Shown here: piece by piece, positions 6,653 to 13,548 of the stretch | How positions within the stretch are numbered: position 1 is the first letter of the stretch | Layout of the letters: each line of letters starts with the position of its first letter | From: an uncultured Anaerostipes sp. | GTDB lineage: Bacteria > Bacillota > Clostridia > Lachnospirales > Lachnospiraceae | Length of the DNA stretch: 16,879 bases | Reading direction: 5' to 3' | Assembly: GCA_900756035.1 (NCBI GenBank) | Contig: CAAEIR010000127.1 | Location: 1 to 16,879, forward strand | Position numbers and translations under genes: made by a program | The notes under the pieces: model-generated | Databases searched by the model: none | What the model saw: the letters and a program-made list of their open reading frames with translations, nothing else | What the model was told of the DNA's origin: nothing

Positions 6653-7459
6653 ATGAAAAACTATAGTATTTTAATTGCGGACAGCAATTCAGAGGAGATA
6701 GTGCAGCTGGAGGATGTACTGTCGGAAAAGTTTGATATACTATCTGCTGATACGGATGGGATACAGGCGCTGAGTGACATTGTCCTTTTACAGCCGGACA
6801 TTGTAATTATTGACTTGATTCTTCCGGGGTTGGACGGAATCGGTGTAATTGAAAAATGCAGGGAAGAGCTGGAAGAGGAAAAGCTTCCATTTTTTATTAC
6901 ATTAACATCCATAGGAACACAGAATGTGATGGAGTATTTATGTGGAATGGGTGTCGATTATTGTATGATGAAACCGTTCCAGCCAGCAATGCTGCTGCAT
7001 CGAATGGAACAGTTAATTCGCCTGAGAAGTGCCCATAACAAAATACAAAAAACTTCAAGGGAAAAAAGAGTTTACGGTTTGGGAAATTTTTGTGAGAGGA
7101 ATGATATCCGGAGAGATGTAAGTCTTTTGACACGTGATTTGGGAATCCCGGCACATATCAAAGGGTATCAGTATTTAAGATCAGGAATCGTAATGGCGGT
7201 AGAAGATAACAATATGGTCAATTATATTACGAAGCTTTTATATCCTGCCATTGCTAAAGAACATAAAACTACTTCAAGCAGTGTAGAACGTGCAATCCGG
7301 CATGCAATTGATGTCGCATGGAATCGAGGGAATCAGGAACTTTTAGGGGAAATTTTTGGTTCTTTTGTATATTCGGGACATGATCGTCCGACAAATTCTG
7401 CATTTATTGCAGTCATTGCAGACCGGATACGATTGGAATATCAGATGAGTGCCTCTTAA
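6653..7459 (+). CDS. spo0A: Sporulation master regulator Spo0A
   Basis: Spo0A is the phosphorelay response regulator that commits the cell to sporulation. With the start at 6653 the product has 268 residues. Residues 1-125 are the receiver domain, with phosphoacceptor D54 in IIDLILPGLDG and the conserved lysine K107 in MKPF. Residues about 155-268 are the Spo0A-type effector domain: IPAHIKGYQYLR (165-176), LYPAIAKEH, the recognition-helix region SSVERAIRHAIDVAWNRG (209-226) and RPTNSAFIAVIADRIRLE. AAAGGAG at 6639-6645 is 7 bp from ATG 6653 but only 1 bp from ATG 6647, and upstream TTG 6635 lies before the ribosome site, so 6653 is preferred. One oddity is that the acidic pair usually read as DD near residue 10 is D10-S11 here. 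The gene stands alone; the usual spoIVB partner is not upstream. Confidence 0.95.
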   Translation: MKNYSILIADSNSEEIVQLEDVLSEKFDILSADTDGIQALSDIVLLQPDIVIIDLILPGLDGIGVIEKCREELEEEKLPFFITLTSIGTQNVMEYLCGMGVDYCMMKPFQPAMLLHRMEQLIRLRSAHNKIQKTSREKRVYGLGNFCERNDIRRDVSLLTRDLGIPAHIKGYQYLRSGIVMAVEDNNMVNYITKLLYPAIAKEHKTTSSSVERAIRHAIDVAWNRGNQELLGEIFGSFVYSGHDRPTNSAFIAVIADRIRLEYQMSAS

Positions 7460-7478
7460 TCAGGTACTTTTTTATTTC
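7448..7478 (+). terminator. Weak terminator overlapping the end of spo0A
   Basis: AGTGCCT at 7448-7454 pairs with AGGTACT at 7462-7468 (one wobble), followed by T-rich sequence to 7478. The 5' arm lies within the last spo0A codons and the stop codon is in the loop. Confidence 0.6.
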
Positions 7479-7533
7479 ATTCATAGGAATAAGAAGCAAT
7501 TCAATTCGCCGCAGAATTAGAGATGAGGTTATT

Positions 7534-8592
7534 ATGGAACAACAGGAAAAGAAACATAAACGGAGAGTTCGCTATAAGGGGACGCATCCCCGGAGATTTG
7601 AAGAAAAATATAAAGAACTGAATCCGGAGAAATATGGAGATACAATTCAAAGAGTTATGGATAAAGGAAGCACTCCGGCAGGAATGCATATTTCAATTTG
7701 TGTAAAAGAGATTTTAGATTTTTTTGATATTCAACCCGGCCAGAAAGGGCTGGACGCTACGCTGGGATATGGAGGACATACAAGAAAGATGCTGGAATGC
7801 CTTCAGGGGAAAGGGCATATCTACGCGCTGGATGTAGATCCGATCGAATCGAAAAAGACGAAACAGAGATTGGAAGAAGCCGGATTTGGTGAGGATATCC
7901 TGACCATAAAACAAATAAATTTTGCAAATATTGATCAGGTGGCAGAGGAAGCCGGGATCTTTGACTTTATTTTAGCAGATCTTGGGGTATCTTCTATGCA
8001 GATTGATAATCCGGAACGTGGATTTTCCTATAAGTTTGAGGGACCGTTGGATCTTCGATTAAATCCCGAGAAGGGAATTTCAGCGGCGGAGCGGTTATGT
8101 GACATTACGAAAGCAGAATTCGAAGGCATGTTGATTGAGAATGCCGATGAACCCTATGCAAGACAGATTGCAAGAGAGGCGGTATCTGTCATGAAACGCG
8201 GCGGAAAGATTTTAACAACGACAGATCTTCGCAGGGTAATTGAGAGTGCGCTTGCTTTTCTGCCTGAGAAGGAACAGAAAGAAGCAGTGAAGAAATCTTG
8301 TCAGAGGACTTTTCAGGCGCTGCGGATTGATGTGAACAGTGAATTTGAAGTTCTGGAGGAATTTTTGGAAAAGCTCCCCGGTGTCCTGGCTCCGGGAGGG
8401 CGTGTGGCAATTTTAACCTTTCATTCAGGAGAAGACCGTCTGGTAAAGCATGCATTTAAGGATGGAAAGAAAGCAGGAATTTACTGCGAAATTGCGAAAG
8501 ATATTATTCGTCCGTCCAAAGAGGAATGTGCCAGAAATGGTCGTGCGAAATCCACAAAGATGCGTTGGGCAATTCGCGGTTTGGAAGGATAA
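7534..8592 (+). CDS. Divergent RsmH-family rRNA methyltransferase
   Basis: The 352-residue product belongs to the RsmH (MraW) family, S-adenosylmethionine-dependent enzymes that N4-methylate 16S rRNA C1402. Family blocks are present in order: SAM-binding DATLGYGGHT (74-83), LDVDP, INFANI, ADLGVSSMQIDNPERGFS (148-165), PLDLRL, RTFQALRIDVNSE (258-270), TFHSGEDR (295-302, normally SFHSLEDR) and the C-terminal N-GRAKSTKMR. Two features set it apart from the canonical enzyme: an N-terminal, highly basic extension of about 50 residues (KKHKRRVRYKGTHPRRF), and replacement of the usual HPATRTFQ by KKSCQRTFQ. It is not beside mraZ, ftsL or ftsI. It is probably a second, specialised RsmH paralogue; I leave the symbol empty because the canonical rsmH may lie elsewhere. 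Confidence 0.85.
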   Translation: MEQQEKKHKRRVRYKGTHPRRFEEKYKELNPEKYGDTIQRVMDKGSTPAGMHISICVKEILDFFDIQPGQKGLDATLGYGGHTRKMLECLQGKGHIYALDVDPIESKKTKQRLEEAGFGEDILTIKQINFANIDQVAEEAGIFDFILADLGVSSMQIDNPERGFSYKFEGPLDLRLNPEKGISAAERLCDITKAEFEGMLIENADEPYARQIAREAVSVMKRGGKILTTTDLRRVIESALAFLPEKEQKEAVKKSCQRTFQALRIDVNSEFEVLEEFLEKLPGVLAPGGRVAILTFHSGEDRLVKHAFKDGKKAGIYCEIAKDIIRPSKEECARNGRAKSTKMRWAIRGLEG

Positions 8593-8654
8593 TGAGAAAA
8601 ATTATGAATAGAATATATAAAGTTATGGTTGCATATTGTTTCAAAAGTGAGTAG
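8592..8654 (+). CDS. Possible 20-residue small ORF
   Basis: An ATG at 8592 overlaps the preceding stop codon as TAATG and is preceded by GGAAGGAT (8583-8590), so re-initiation is plausible. It would encode a 20-residue basic peptide (starting MRKIMNRIYKVMVAY). It overlaps the ccdA promoter. I recognise no family; it may be fortuitous. Confidence 0.18.
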   Translation: MRKIMNRIYKVMVAYCFKSE

Positions 8655-8657
8655 AAT
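8629..8657 (+). promoter_or_regulatory. Sigma-A promoter of ccdA
   Basis: TTGCAT at 8629-8634 and TAGAAT at 8652-8657 are separated by 17 bp. Predicted transcription start is near 8664, about 30 bp before the ccdA start codon. Confidence 0.7.
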
Positions 8658-8695
8658 AGACCTCTAGAAACAGAAAAAAGAAGGTGGATTTTATT

Positions 8696-9382
8696 ATGTT
8701 AGAAACACTTGCAGGAAATATTACTCAGATGATACAGGGAAATCTTTGGATCGGTCCTCTTTTTGCCCTGATTGCCGGAATCTTTACTTCCCTGACACCA
8801 TGTGCCTTATCGAATATTCCATTGATTACAGGGTATGTCACAGTAGATGGCGCTGAGATTCATGACAATAAAAAAGCATTTTTGTTGTCATTAACTTTTG
8901 CGGCGGGCCCTGCCGTAACCTTTATATGTCTTGGATTTCTTGCGTCAGCGATTGGTCATGTGATTGGACATTCAGAAATTCTTCATATGATTCTTGGAAT
9001 TTTGATGCTTTTGATGGCGCTTCAGATGTGGGGAGTGATTCACTTGATTCCTCATATGCATAATATCGGAGGCAATGGAAAACAAGGATTTATCGGGGCT
9101 TTCTTTGTGGGAATGATTGGAGGTATTTTTTCTTCTCATTGCGCAGCACCGGTGATTCTTATGCTTTTGGCGATTGCGGCAGAGAGTGGCAATTATCTAT
9201 TGGGAGCATTACTGTTATTTTGCTATTCCGTAGGTCACGGGATTATTATTGTGGCTGCCGGAACCTCCGTAGGATTTGCAAATCGTCTGGACGGGAATGC
9301 GGCAGATAAGACAGGAAAAGTATTTAAAGGTGTTTTGGGAACCTTGATGCTTTTGATCGGAATCTATATGCTGTTTTGTTAA
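8696..9382 (+). CDS. CcdA/DsbD-like membrane thiol-disulfide carrier
   Basis: The 228-residue protein has about six hydrophobic segments and matches the CcdA (DsbD transmembrane) family, which passes reducing electrons from cytoplasmic thioredoxin across the membrane. The two redox cysteines are in place: C36 in FTSLTPCALSNIPLITGYV (30-48), the classic first-helix motif, and C149 in FSSHCAAPV (145-153). ATG 8696 is preferred over GTG 8684 because the GTG sits inside the AGAAGGTGG ribosome site (8679-8687). The gene has its own promoter and terminator, and no thioredoxin-like partner or cytochrome c gene is adjacent. Fermentative Clostridia usually lack c-type cytochromes, so the client is probably another extracytoplasmic thiol protein (inference). 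Confidence 0.85.
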   Translation: MLETLAGNITQMIQGNLWIGPLFALIAGIFTSLTPCALSNIPLITGYVTVDGAEIHDNKKAFLLSLTFAAGPAVTFICLGFLASAIGHVIGHSEILHMILGILMLLMALQMWGVIHLIPHMHNIGGNGKQGFIGAFFVGMIGGIFSSHCAAPVILMLLAIAAESGNYLLGALLLFCYSVGHGIIIVAAGTSVGFANRLDGNAADKTGKVFKGVLGTLMLLIGIYMLFC

Positions 9383-9393
9383 AGCGACATAAA

Positions 9394-9441
9394 AAGTGCA
9401 GTTGTTGAAATGTAGAAATTTTGACATCTGCACTTATTTTT
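9394..9441 (+). terminator. Terminator of ccdA
   Basis: AAGTGCAG at 9394-9401 pairs perfectly with CTGCACTT at 9428-9435, followed by ATTTTTG. The 26-nt loop holds a small AAAT/ATTT helix. Confidence 0.72.
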
Positions 9442-9494
9442 GTATTATCGGCACATTTTCTTGGAGAAAAATGAAAGAAAATGATTAATTATGA

Positions 9495-9522
9495 TTGACT
9501 TTGGCTGAAAATATGATATACT
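9495..9522 (+). promoter_or_regulatory. Sigma-A promoter of the PTS gene
   Basis: TTGACT at 9495-9500 and TATACT at 9517-9522 have a 16-bp spacer. The leader to the start codon is about 60 nt. I see no convincing catabolite-response element or antiterminator site in it. Confidence 0.75.
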
Positions 9523-9588
9523 AAAGAAAACATAAAGAGATGTGACTGGTTTTGACTATTTTAGAAAAGAAAAGGAGGAGCAGGTTGT

Positions 9589-11544
9589 ATGAGAATTACA
9601 GAGTTATTGCAGGAAACAACCATTGACCTTGGAGTGAAGGTCAATAGCAAAGAGGAAGCCATTGATCATTTGGTTGACTTAATGGTAAGCGGCGGGAATA
9701 TTACAGATCGAGAAGAATACAAACAGGGAATTCTTGCCAGAGAAGCCAACGGAACAACAGGTATTGGAGGAGGAATTGCGATTCCTCATTCAAAAAATGC
9801 AGCAGTAACAAAGGCAGGTCTGGCATCCATGACAGTTCCGGCCGGAGTTGACTATGAGGCGATGGACGGTGAACCATCCGATGTATTTTTTATGATTGCG
9901 GCACCGGCAGAGGGAAGTGATTTACATTTAGAGGCACTTTCCAGATTATCAGTGATTCTGATGGATCCGGAGTTTAAAAGCAGTTTATTAAATGCAAAAT
10001 CAAAAGAAGAATATCTTCAGCTGATTAACAAGAAAGAAAGTGAAAAATTCCCGGAAGAGACAGAAGTTAAAAAGGAAGAGCCGGAAACTGCAGCTGAAAC
10101 AAAAGAAGGATATCGTGTTTTAGCAGTAACTGCATGTCCGACAGGGATTGCTCATACTTATATGGCAGCAGAATCTCTGGAAAACAAGGCAAAAGAAATG
10201 GGAATTGAGTTAAAGGCAGAGACCAATGGTTCCGGCGGAGCAAAGAATGTCTTAACAAAAGAAGAAATTGAAAACTGTGACGGAATTATCGTGGCAGCAG
10301 ACAAGAATGTTGAGATGGCACGTTTTGACGGAAAACAGGTTCTTAAGACAAAAGTTGCGGATGGAATCAATAAGCCTGAGGAACTGATCCAGACAATTCT
10401 GGATGGAAAGGCTTCAACTTATCATCATGCCGGAGGATCTGCAGAGGAAGAGACAGCAGATGATGAAAGCCTTGGACGTCAGGTATATAAACATCTGATG
10501 AATGGTGTATCTCATATGCTTCCATTCGTAATCGGTGGAGGTATCCTGATTGCACTGGCATTCCTGTTTGATAATCAGGAAATTAATCCGGCAAATTTCG
10601 GTAAAAATACACCGCTTGCAGCAACTTTAAAGACAATCGGAGAACAGGCATTTGGATTTATGCTTCCGATTCTGGCAGGATTTATTGCCATGAGTATTGC
10701 TGACCGTCCGGGATTGGCAGTCGGTTTTGTCGGCGGAGCCTTAGCCAACGGCGGATATACATTTGCAAATATTATGTCCTATGATTCTTCTACTGCAGTA
10801 TCTTCCGGATTTATCGGAGCTTTACTGGCAGGTTTTGTCGGCGGATATATCATGGTATTGTTAAGAAAGCTCTTTGACAAACTTCCGAATGCATTGGAAG
10901 GATTGAAACCAATCTTACTTTACCCGGTATGTGGTATTTTGATTATGGGTGTTGTTATGATCGCCGTTAATCCAGTTGTCGGAGCAATTAATACAGGATT
11001 AAATAACTTCCTTTCTTCTATGAGTGGAACAAGTTCTATTCTTTTAGGAGCTGTTTTAGGTGGTATGATGTCCGTAGATATGGGTGGTCCGTTTAACAAG
11101 GCAGCGTATGTCTTTGGTACTGCACAGCTTACTGTTGCAAATGCAGGACCGGAGCAGTATGCGATTATGGCTGCGGTAATGGCAGGAGGAATGGTACCTC
11201 CTCTGGCAATCGCACTTTGTACAACATTCTTTAAGAATCGTTTTACAGAAAATGAAAGAAAATCCGGTGTTGTAAACTACATTATGGGATTATCCTTTAT
11301 CACAGAGGGAGCAATTCCGTTTGCAGCAGGAGATCCGATCCATATTCTGCCTCCTTGTATTGTAGGTTCTGCAGTAGCAGGTGCTTTATCTATGGCGTTC
11401 CAGTGTGGACTTCCGGCACCTCATGGTGGATTCTTTGTTATCGGTGTTATTACAAATCCGTTACAGTACCTTCTGGCAGTAGCGGCAGGAGCAGTTGTTG
11501 GAATGTTCTTGATGTCTATTATTAAAAAACCATTGAATAAATAA
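9589..11544 (+). CDS. fruA: PTS fructose-type transporter, EIIA-EIIB-EIIC fusion
   Basis: The 651-residue protein carries all three sugar-specific PTS parts in the order A-B-C. Residues 1-150 are EIIA of the fructose/mannitol type, with phospho-acceptor H67 in GGIAIPHSKN. A charged E/K-rich linker follows (150-173). Residues about 175-275 are EIIB-fru with phospho-cysteine C183 in VTACPTGIAHTYMAAES. Residues about 298-651 are the EIIC-fru membrane domain. It imports and phosphorylates fructose, probably at C1, using PEP through EI and HPr. A ribosome site AAAGGAGGAG (9571-9580) lies 8 bp before the ATG. The usual partners fruR and fruK are not adjacent, since promoter and terminator isolate the gene, so a related sugar such as mannose cannot be excluded. 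The symbol reflects subfamily likeness. Confidence 0.93.
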   Translation: MRITELLQETTIDLGVKVNSKEEAIDHLVDLMVSGGNITDREEYKQGILAREANGTTGIGGGIAIPHSKNAAVTKAGLASMTVPAGVDYEAMDGEPSDVFFMIAAPAEGSDLHLEALSRLSVILMDPEFKSSLLNAKSKEEYLQLINKKESEKFPEETEVKKEEPETAAETKEGYRVLAVTACPTGIAHTYMAAESLENKAKEMGIELKAETNGSGGAKNVLTKEEIENCDGIIVAADKNVEMARFDGKQVLKTKVADGINKPEELIQTILDGKASTYHHAGGSAEEETADDESLGRQVYKHLMNGVSHMLPFVIGGGILIALAFLFDNQEINPANFGKNTPLAATLKTIGEQAFGFMLPILAGFIAMSIADRPGLAVGFVGGALANGGYTFANIMSYDSSTAVSSGFIGALLAGFVGGYIMVLLRKLFDKLPNALEGLKPILLYPVCGILIMGVVMIAVNPVVGAINTGLNNFLSSMSGTSSILLGAVLGGMMSVDMGGPFNKAAYVFGTAQLTVANAGPEQYAIMAAVMAGGMVPPLAIALCTTFFKNRFTENERKSGVVNYIMGLSFITEGAIPFAAGDPIHILPPCIVGSAVAGALSMAFQCGLPAPHGGFFVIGVITNPLQYLLAVAAGAVVGMFLMSIIKKPLNK

Positions 11545-11574
11545 ATCTGATATAACTCAGAAGAATGATACAGG

Positions 11575-11612
11575 CAGAGATTGCACAAAATGCAATCTCT
11601 GTTTGCTATTTT
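11575..11612 (+). terminator. Terminator of the PTS gene
   Basis: CAGAGATTGCA at 11575-11585 pairs perfectly with TGCAATCTCTG at 11591-11601 around a CAAAA loop, followed by TTTGCTATTTT. The tail also serves as the -35 region of the next promoter. Confidence 0.9.
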
Positions 11613-11631
11613 GGGAAAAGAATGTTATACT
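11603..11631 (+). promoter_or_regulatory. Promoter of the queuosine operon, extended -10
   Basis: TTGCTA at 11603-11608 and TATACT at 11626-11631 have a 17-bp spacer. TG at 11623-11624 gives an extended -10 (TGTTATACT). Transcription should start near 11638, leaving a leader of about 200 nt. Confidence 0.8.
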
Positions 11632-11653
11632 ATAGCATGTTTCAGAGGAAACC

Positions 11654-11695
11654 AGACAGTTCATTCGTACCATCCTGTCTTTAAATAAAACTAGG
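11654..11695 (+). promoter_or_regulatory. preQ1-I-like riboswitch aptamer
   Basis: P1 is AGACAG (11654-11659) with CTGTCT (11675-11680) around a 15-nt loop containing the TTC and ACC elements seen in preQ1-I aptamers. The A-rich tail TTAAATAAAACTAGG (11681-11695) matches the conserved tail. P2 would pair GG at 11694-11695 with CC at 11670-11671, as in the Thermoanaerobacter-type aptamer. It lies in the leader of the preQ0 biosynthesis genes, the expected place. Confidence 0.78.
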
Positions 11696-11699
11696 ACTC

Positions 11700-11760
11700 G
11701 AACCGATATAAGCAGTATCGGTTCATGATCAAGTAGCAAAGCAGATTGTGAATGTTTGCT
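11700..11760 (+). other. Two further hairpins in the que leader
   Basis: GAACCGATA at 11700-11708 pairs perfectly with TATCGGTTC at 11716-11724 around a 7-nt loop. AGCAAA at 11735-11740 pairs with TTTGCT at 11755-11760, followed by TTTTATACTT, and could be a weak terminator. They lie between the aptamer and the strong terminator; their role is unknown. Confidence 0.55.
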
Positions 11761-11785
11761 TTTATACTTAAAATCAGAGTTTTCA

Positions 11786-11818
11786 GGGTACAGGTATGCT
11801 TATCTGTACCCCTTTTTC
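11786..11818 (+). terminator. Attenuator terminator upstream of queD
   Basis: GGGTACAGGTA at 11786-11796 pairs with TATCTGTACCC at 11801-11811 (one wobble) around TGCT, followed by CTTTTTC. It sits 29 bp before the queD start and is probably the ligand-controlled expression platform of the leader. Confidence 0.88.
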
Positions 11819-11839
11819 GCTTTATAGAAAGGAAGAATT

Positions 11840-12262
11840 ATGTATCAATTAACAACTCATGCATCTTTTGACTCTGCCCATTTTTTGTCGGGCTACGAAG
11901 GAAAATGCAGCAATATTCATGGACATCGCTGGAAATTGGAAGTGACAGTAAAGAGTGAGACACTGGAAGAGTCAGGGCAGATCAGAGGAATGATTGTGGA
12001 TTTTGGTCAGCTGAAGAAAGATGTGAAAGATCTGGCAGATGAATTTGACCATTGTCTGATTGTAGAAAAAGGAACTCTGCGTCTTAAAACGATGGAGGCT
12101 TTAGAGGAAGAAAATTTTAAAATAATAACCGTAGGATTCCGTCCGACAGCAGAGAATTTTGCAAAGTATTTTTATGATCGTGTGGAGGCTTTGGGCTATG
12201 GAAGCTCTCTCGTAAAAGTTTATGAAACCCCTAATAATATGGCAGGATATGGAGAAGAATGA
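11840..12262 (+). CDS. queD: 6-carboxy-5,6,7,8-tetrahydropterin synthase
   Basis: QueD converts 7,8-dihydroneopterin triphosphate to 6-carboxytetrahydropterin, the second step of queuosine precursor synthesis. The 140-residue product has the family's zinc ligands H14 (in DSAHFL), H27 and H29 (in CSNIHGH), the catalytic cysteine C23, the H71 region in DEFDHCLI, and the substrate-binding E129 in VYETPNN. The ribosome site AAAGGAAG lies at 11829-11836. It is the first gene after the preQ1-like leader and overlaps queE by 4 bp (ATGA). FolE, encoded two genes downstream, supplies its substrate. Confidence 0.96.
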   Translation: MYQLTTHASFDSAHFLSGYEGKCSNIHGHRWKLEVTVKSETLEESGQIRGMIVDFGQLKKDVKDLADEFDHCLIVEKGTLRLKTMEALEEENFKIITVGFRPTAENFAKYFYDRVEALGYGSSLVKVYETPNNMAGYGEE

Positions 12263-12930
12263 TGGAAATGTTTCAGGTTGTTGAGACTTTTGTAAGTATC
12301 AATGGAGAGGGGAAAAAAGCAGGAAGACTGGCAATGTTTATCCGGTTGAAAGGATGCAATTTAAATTGCTCTTACTGCGACACCGCTTGGGCAAATGAAA
12401 AGAAGGCTGCCTGTGAAATGCTTACATCCAGGCAGATTACAGACCGTATTCTTGAATCGGGCGTGAAACTCGTAACCTTGACGGGGGGAGAGCCGCTGCT
12501 TGATGAAAATATCGGGGAGTTAATCGGAAGTATTTTAATGCTGCCACAGATTGAACTGGAAATTGAAACCAACGGAAGTGTTCCGATTCGCTTTTATAAA
12601 GAGCGGGATGCGAGACTTTCTATGACAATGGATTATAAACTTCCGTCCAGCGGTATGGAGGAGTCTATGTGTCTTGAAAATATGGATTACTTAAGACCCT
12701 GGGATGTTGTAAAGTTTGTAATCGGCAGCCGGGAGGATCTGCTAAGGGCAGAGGAAATTATAGAGCGTTATAGTCTCTGCAGCAAAGCAATCGTATATTT
12801 TAGTCCGGTTTTTGGAGCAATAGAGCCGGAAGAGATTGTAGAGTTTATGAAAGACCGGAAGTTAAATAAAGTGAGATTTCAGATTCAGATTCATAAAGTG
12901 GTCTGGGATCCGGAAAAAACCGGTGTGTAG
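12259..12930 (+). CDS. queE: 7-carboxy-7-deazaguanine synthase (radical SAM)
   Basis: QueE is the radical-SAM enzyme that contracts 6-carboxytetrahydropterin to 7-carboxy-7-deazaguanine. The 223-residue product carries the [4Fe-4S] ligands C33, C37 and C40 (CxxxCxxC) in LKGCNLNCSYCDT, the N-terminal SINGEGKKAGR motif before it, and the SAM-binding TGGEPLL. The C-terminal half is somewhat divergent but ends in the expected FQIQIHKVVW. ATG codons at 12259, 12262 and 12268 are all possible; I give the one that overlaps the queD stop codon. The folE gene follows after 9 bp. Confidence 0.95.
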   Translation: MMEMFQVVETFVSINGEGKKAGRLAMFIRLKGCNLNCSYCDTAWANEKKAACEMLTSRQITDRILESGVKLVTLTGGEPLLDENIGELIGSILMLPQIELEIETNGSVPIRFYKERDARLSMTMDYKLPSSGMEESMCLENMDYLRPWDVVKFVIGSREDLLRAEEIIERYSLCSKAIVYFSPVFGAIEPEEIVEFMKDRKLNKVRFQIQIHKVVWDPEKTGV

Positions 12931-12939
12931 GAGGATATC

Positions 12940-13527
12940 ATGGCAATTGATAAAGAAGCAATCAAAGAACATATCAGAGGAATTTTAACGGCGCTGGGAG
13001 ATGACCCGGAGCGCGAGGGATTAAAGGAAACACCGGACCGTGTGGCGAGGATGTATGAAGAAGTGTTTGAGGGGATGAATTATACCAATCATGAGATCGC
13101 TGATATGTTTTCAAAGACTTTCGAAGATGATCTGACGATAAAGAATCACAGCGATATGGTTATTGTAAAAGATATTGAGATCTTTAGTTACTGTGAACAT
13201 CATTTAGCGCTTATGTATGATATGAAGATTTCTGTAGCTTATCTGCCCGAAGGCAAAGTTTTGGGGCTTAGTAAGATTGCAAGAATTTGTGATATGGTGG
13301 GGAAACGTCTTCAGCTTCAGGAGAGAATCGGAAGTGATATTGCAGAAATTCTTATGGAGGTTTCCGGCAGCAAAGATGTAGCAGTTTATATTGAAGGATC
13401 TCATAGCTGTATGAGTGCCAGAGGCATCAAAAAGCAGAATGCAAAAACTGTAACAACGACACTTCGGGGAGCATTTGATCGTGACGATACATTAAAGTGG
13501 CATTTTATGATGCAGGCAGGGAAATAA
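12940..13527 (+). CDS. folE: GTP cyclohydrolase I
   Basis: FolE opens GTP to 7,8-dihydroneopterin triphosphate, shared by the folate and queuosine routes. The 195-residue product has standard length. Zinc ligands are C85 and H88 (SYCEHHLA) and C157 (SHSCMSARG), with LSKIARICDM and QLQERIG in between. TAGGAGG at the queE stop codon serves as ribosome site. Its place inside the que operon, under the preQ1-like leader, suggests this copy is devoted mainly to preQ0 synthesis (inference); a folate-linked copy may exist elsewhere. Confidence 0.97.
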   Translation: MAIDKEAIKEHIRGILTALGDDPEREGLKETPDRVARMYEEVFEGMNYTNHEIADMFSKTFEDDLTIKNHSDMVIVKDIEIFSYCEHHLALMYDMKISVAYLPEGKVLGLSKIARICDMVGKRLQLQERIGSDIAEILMEVSGSKDVAVYIEGSHSCMSARGIKKQNAKTVTTTLRGAFDRDDTLKWHFMMQAGK

Positions 13528-13548
13528 GAAGAGAAGGAGATCAAATTT

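Noticed and set aside
9436..9588. Search for a catabolite-response element or antiterminator site before the PTS gene
   Set aside because: No convincing palindromic cre-like or RAT-like sequence was found by eye.
11686..11712. Minus-strand segment GGTTCGAGTCC resembling a tRNA T-arm
   Set aside because: The flanking bases do not form a 5-bp T-stem, no acceptor, anticodon or D-arm is found, and the stretch belongs to the preQ1 aptamer tail and the next hairpin.
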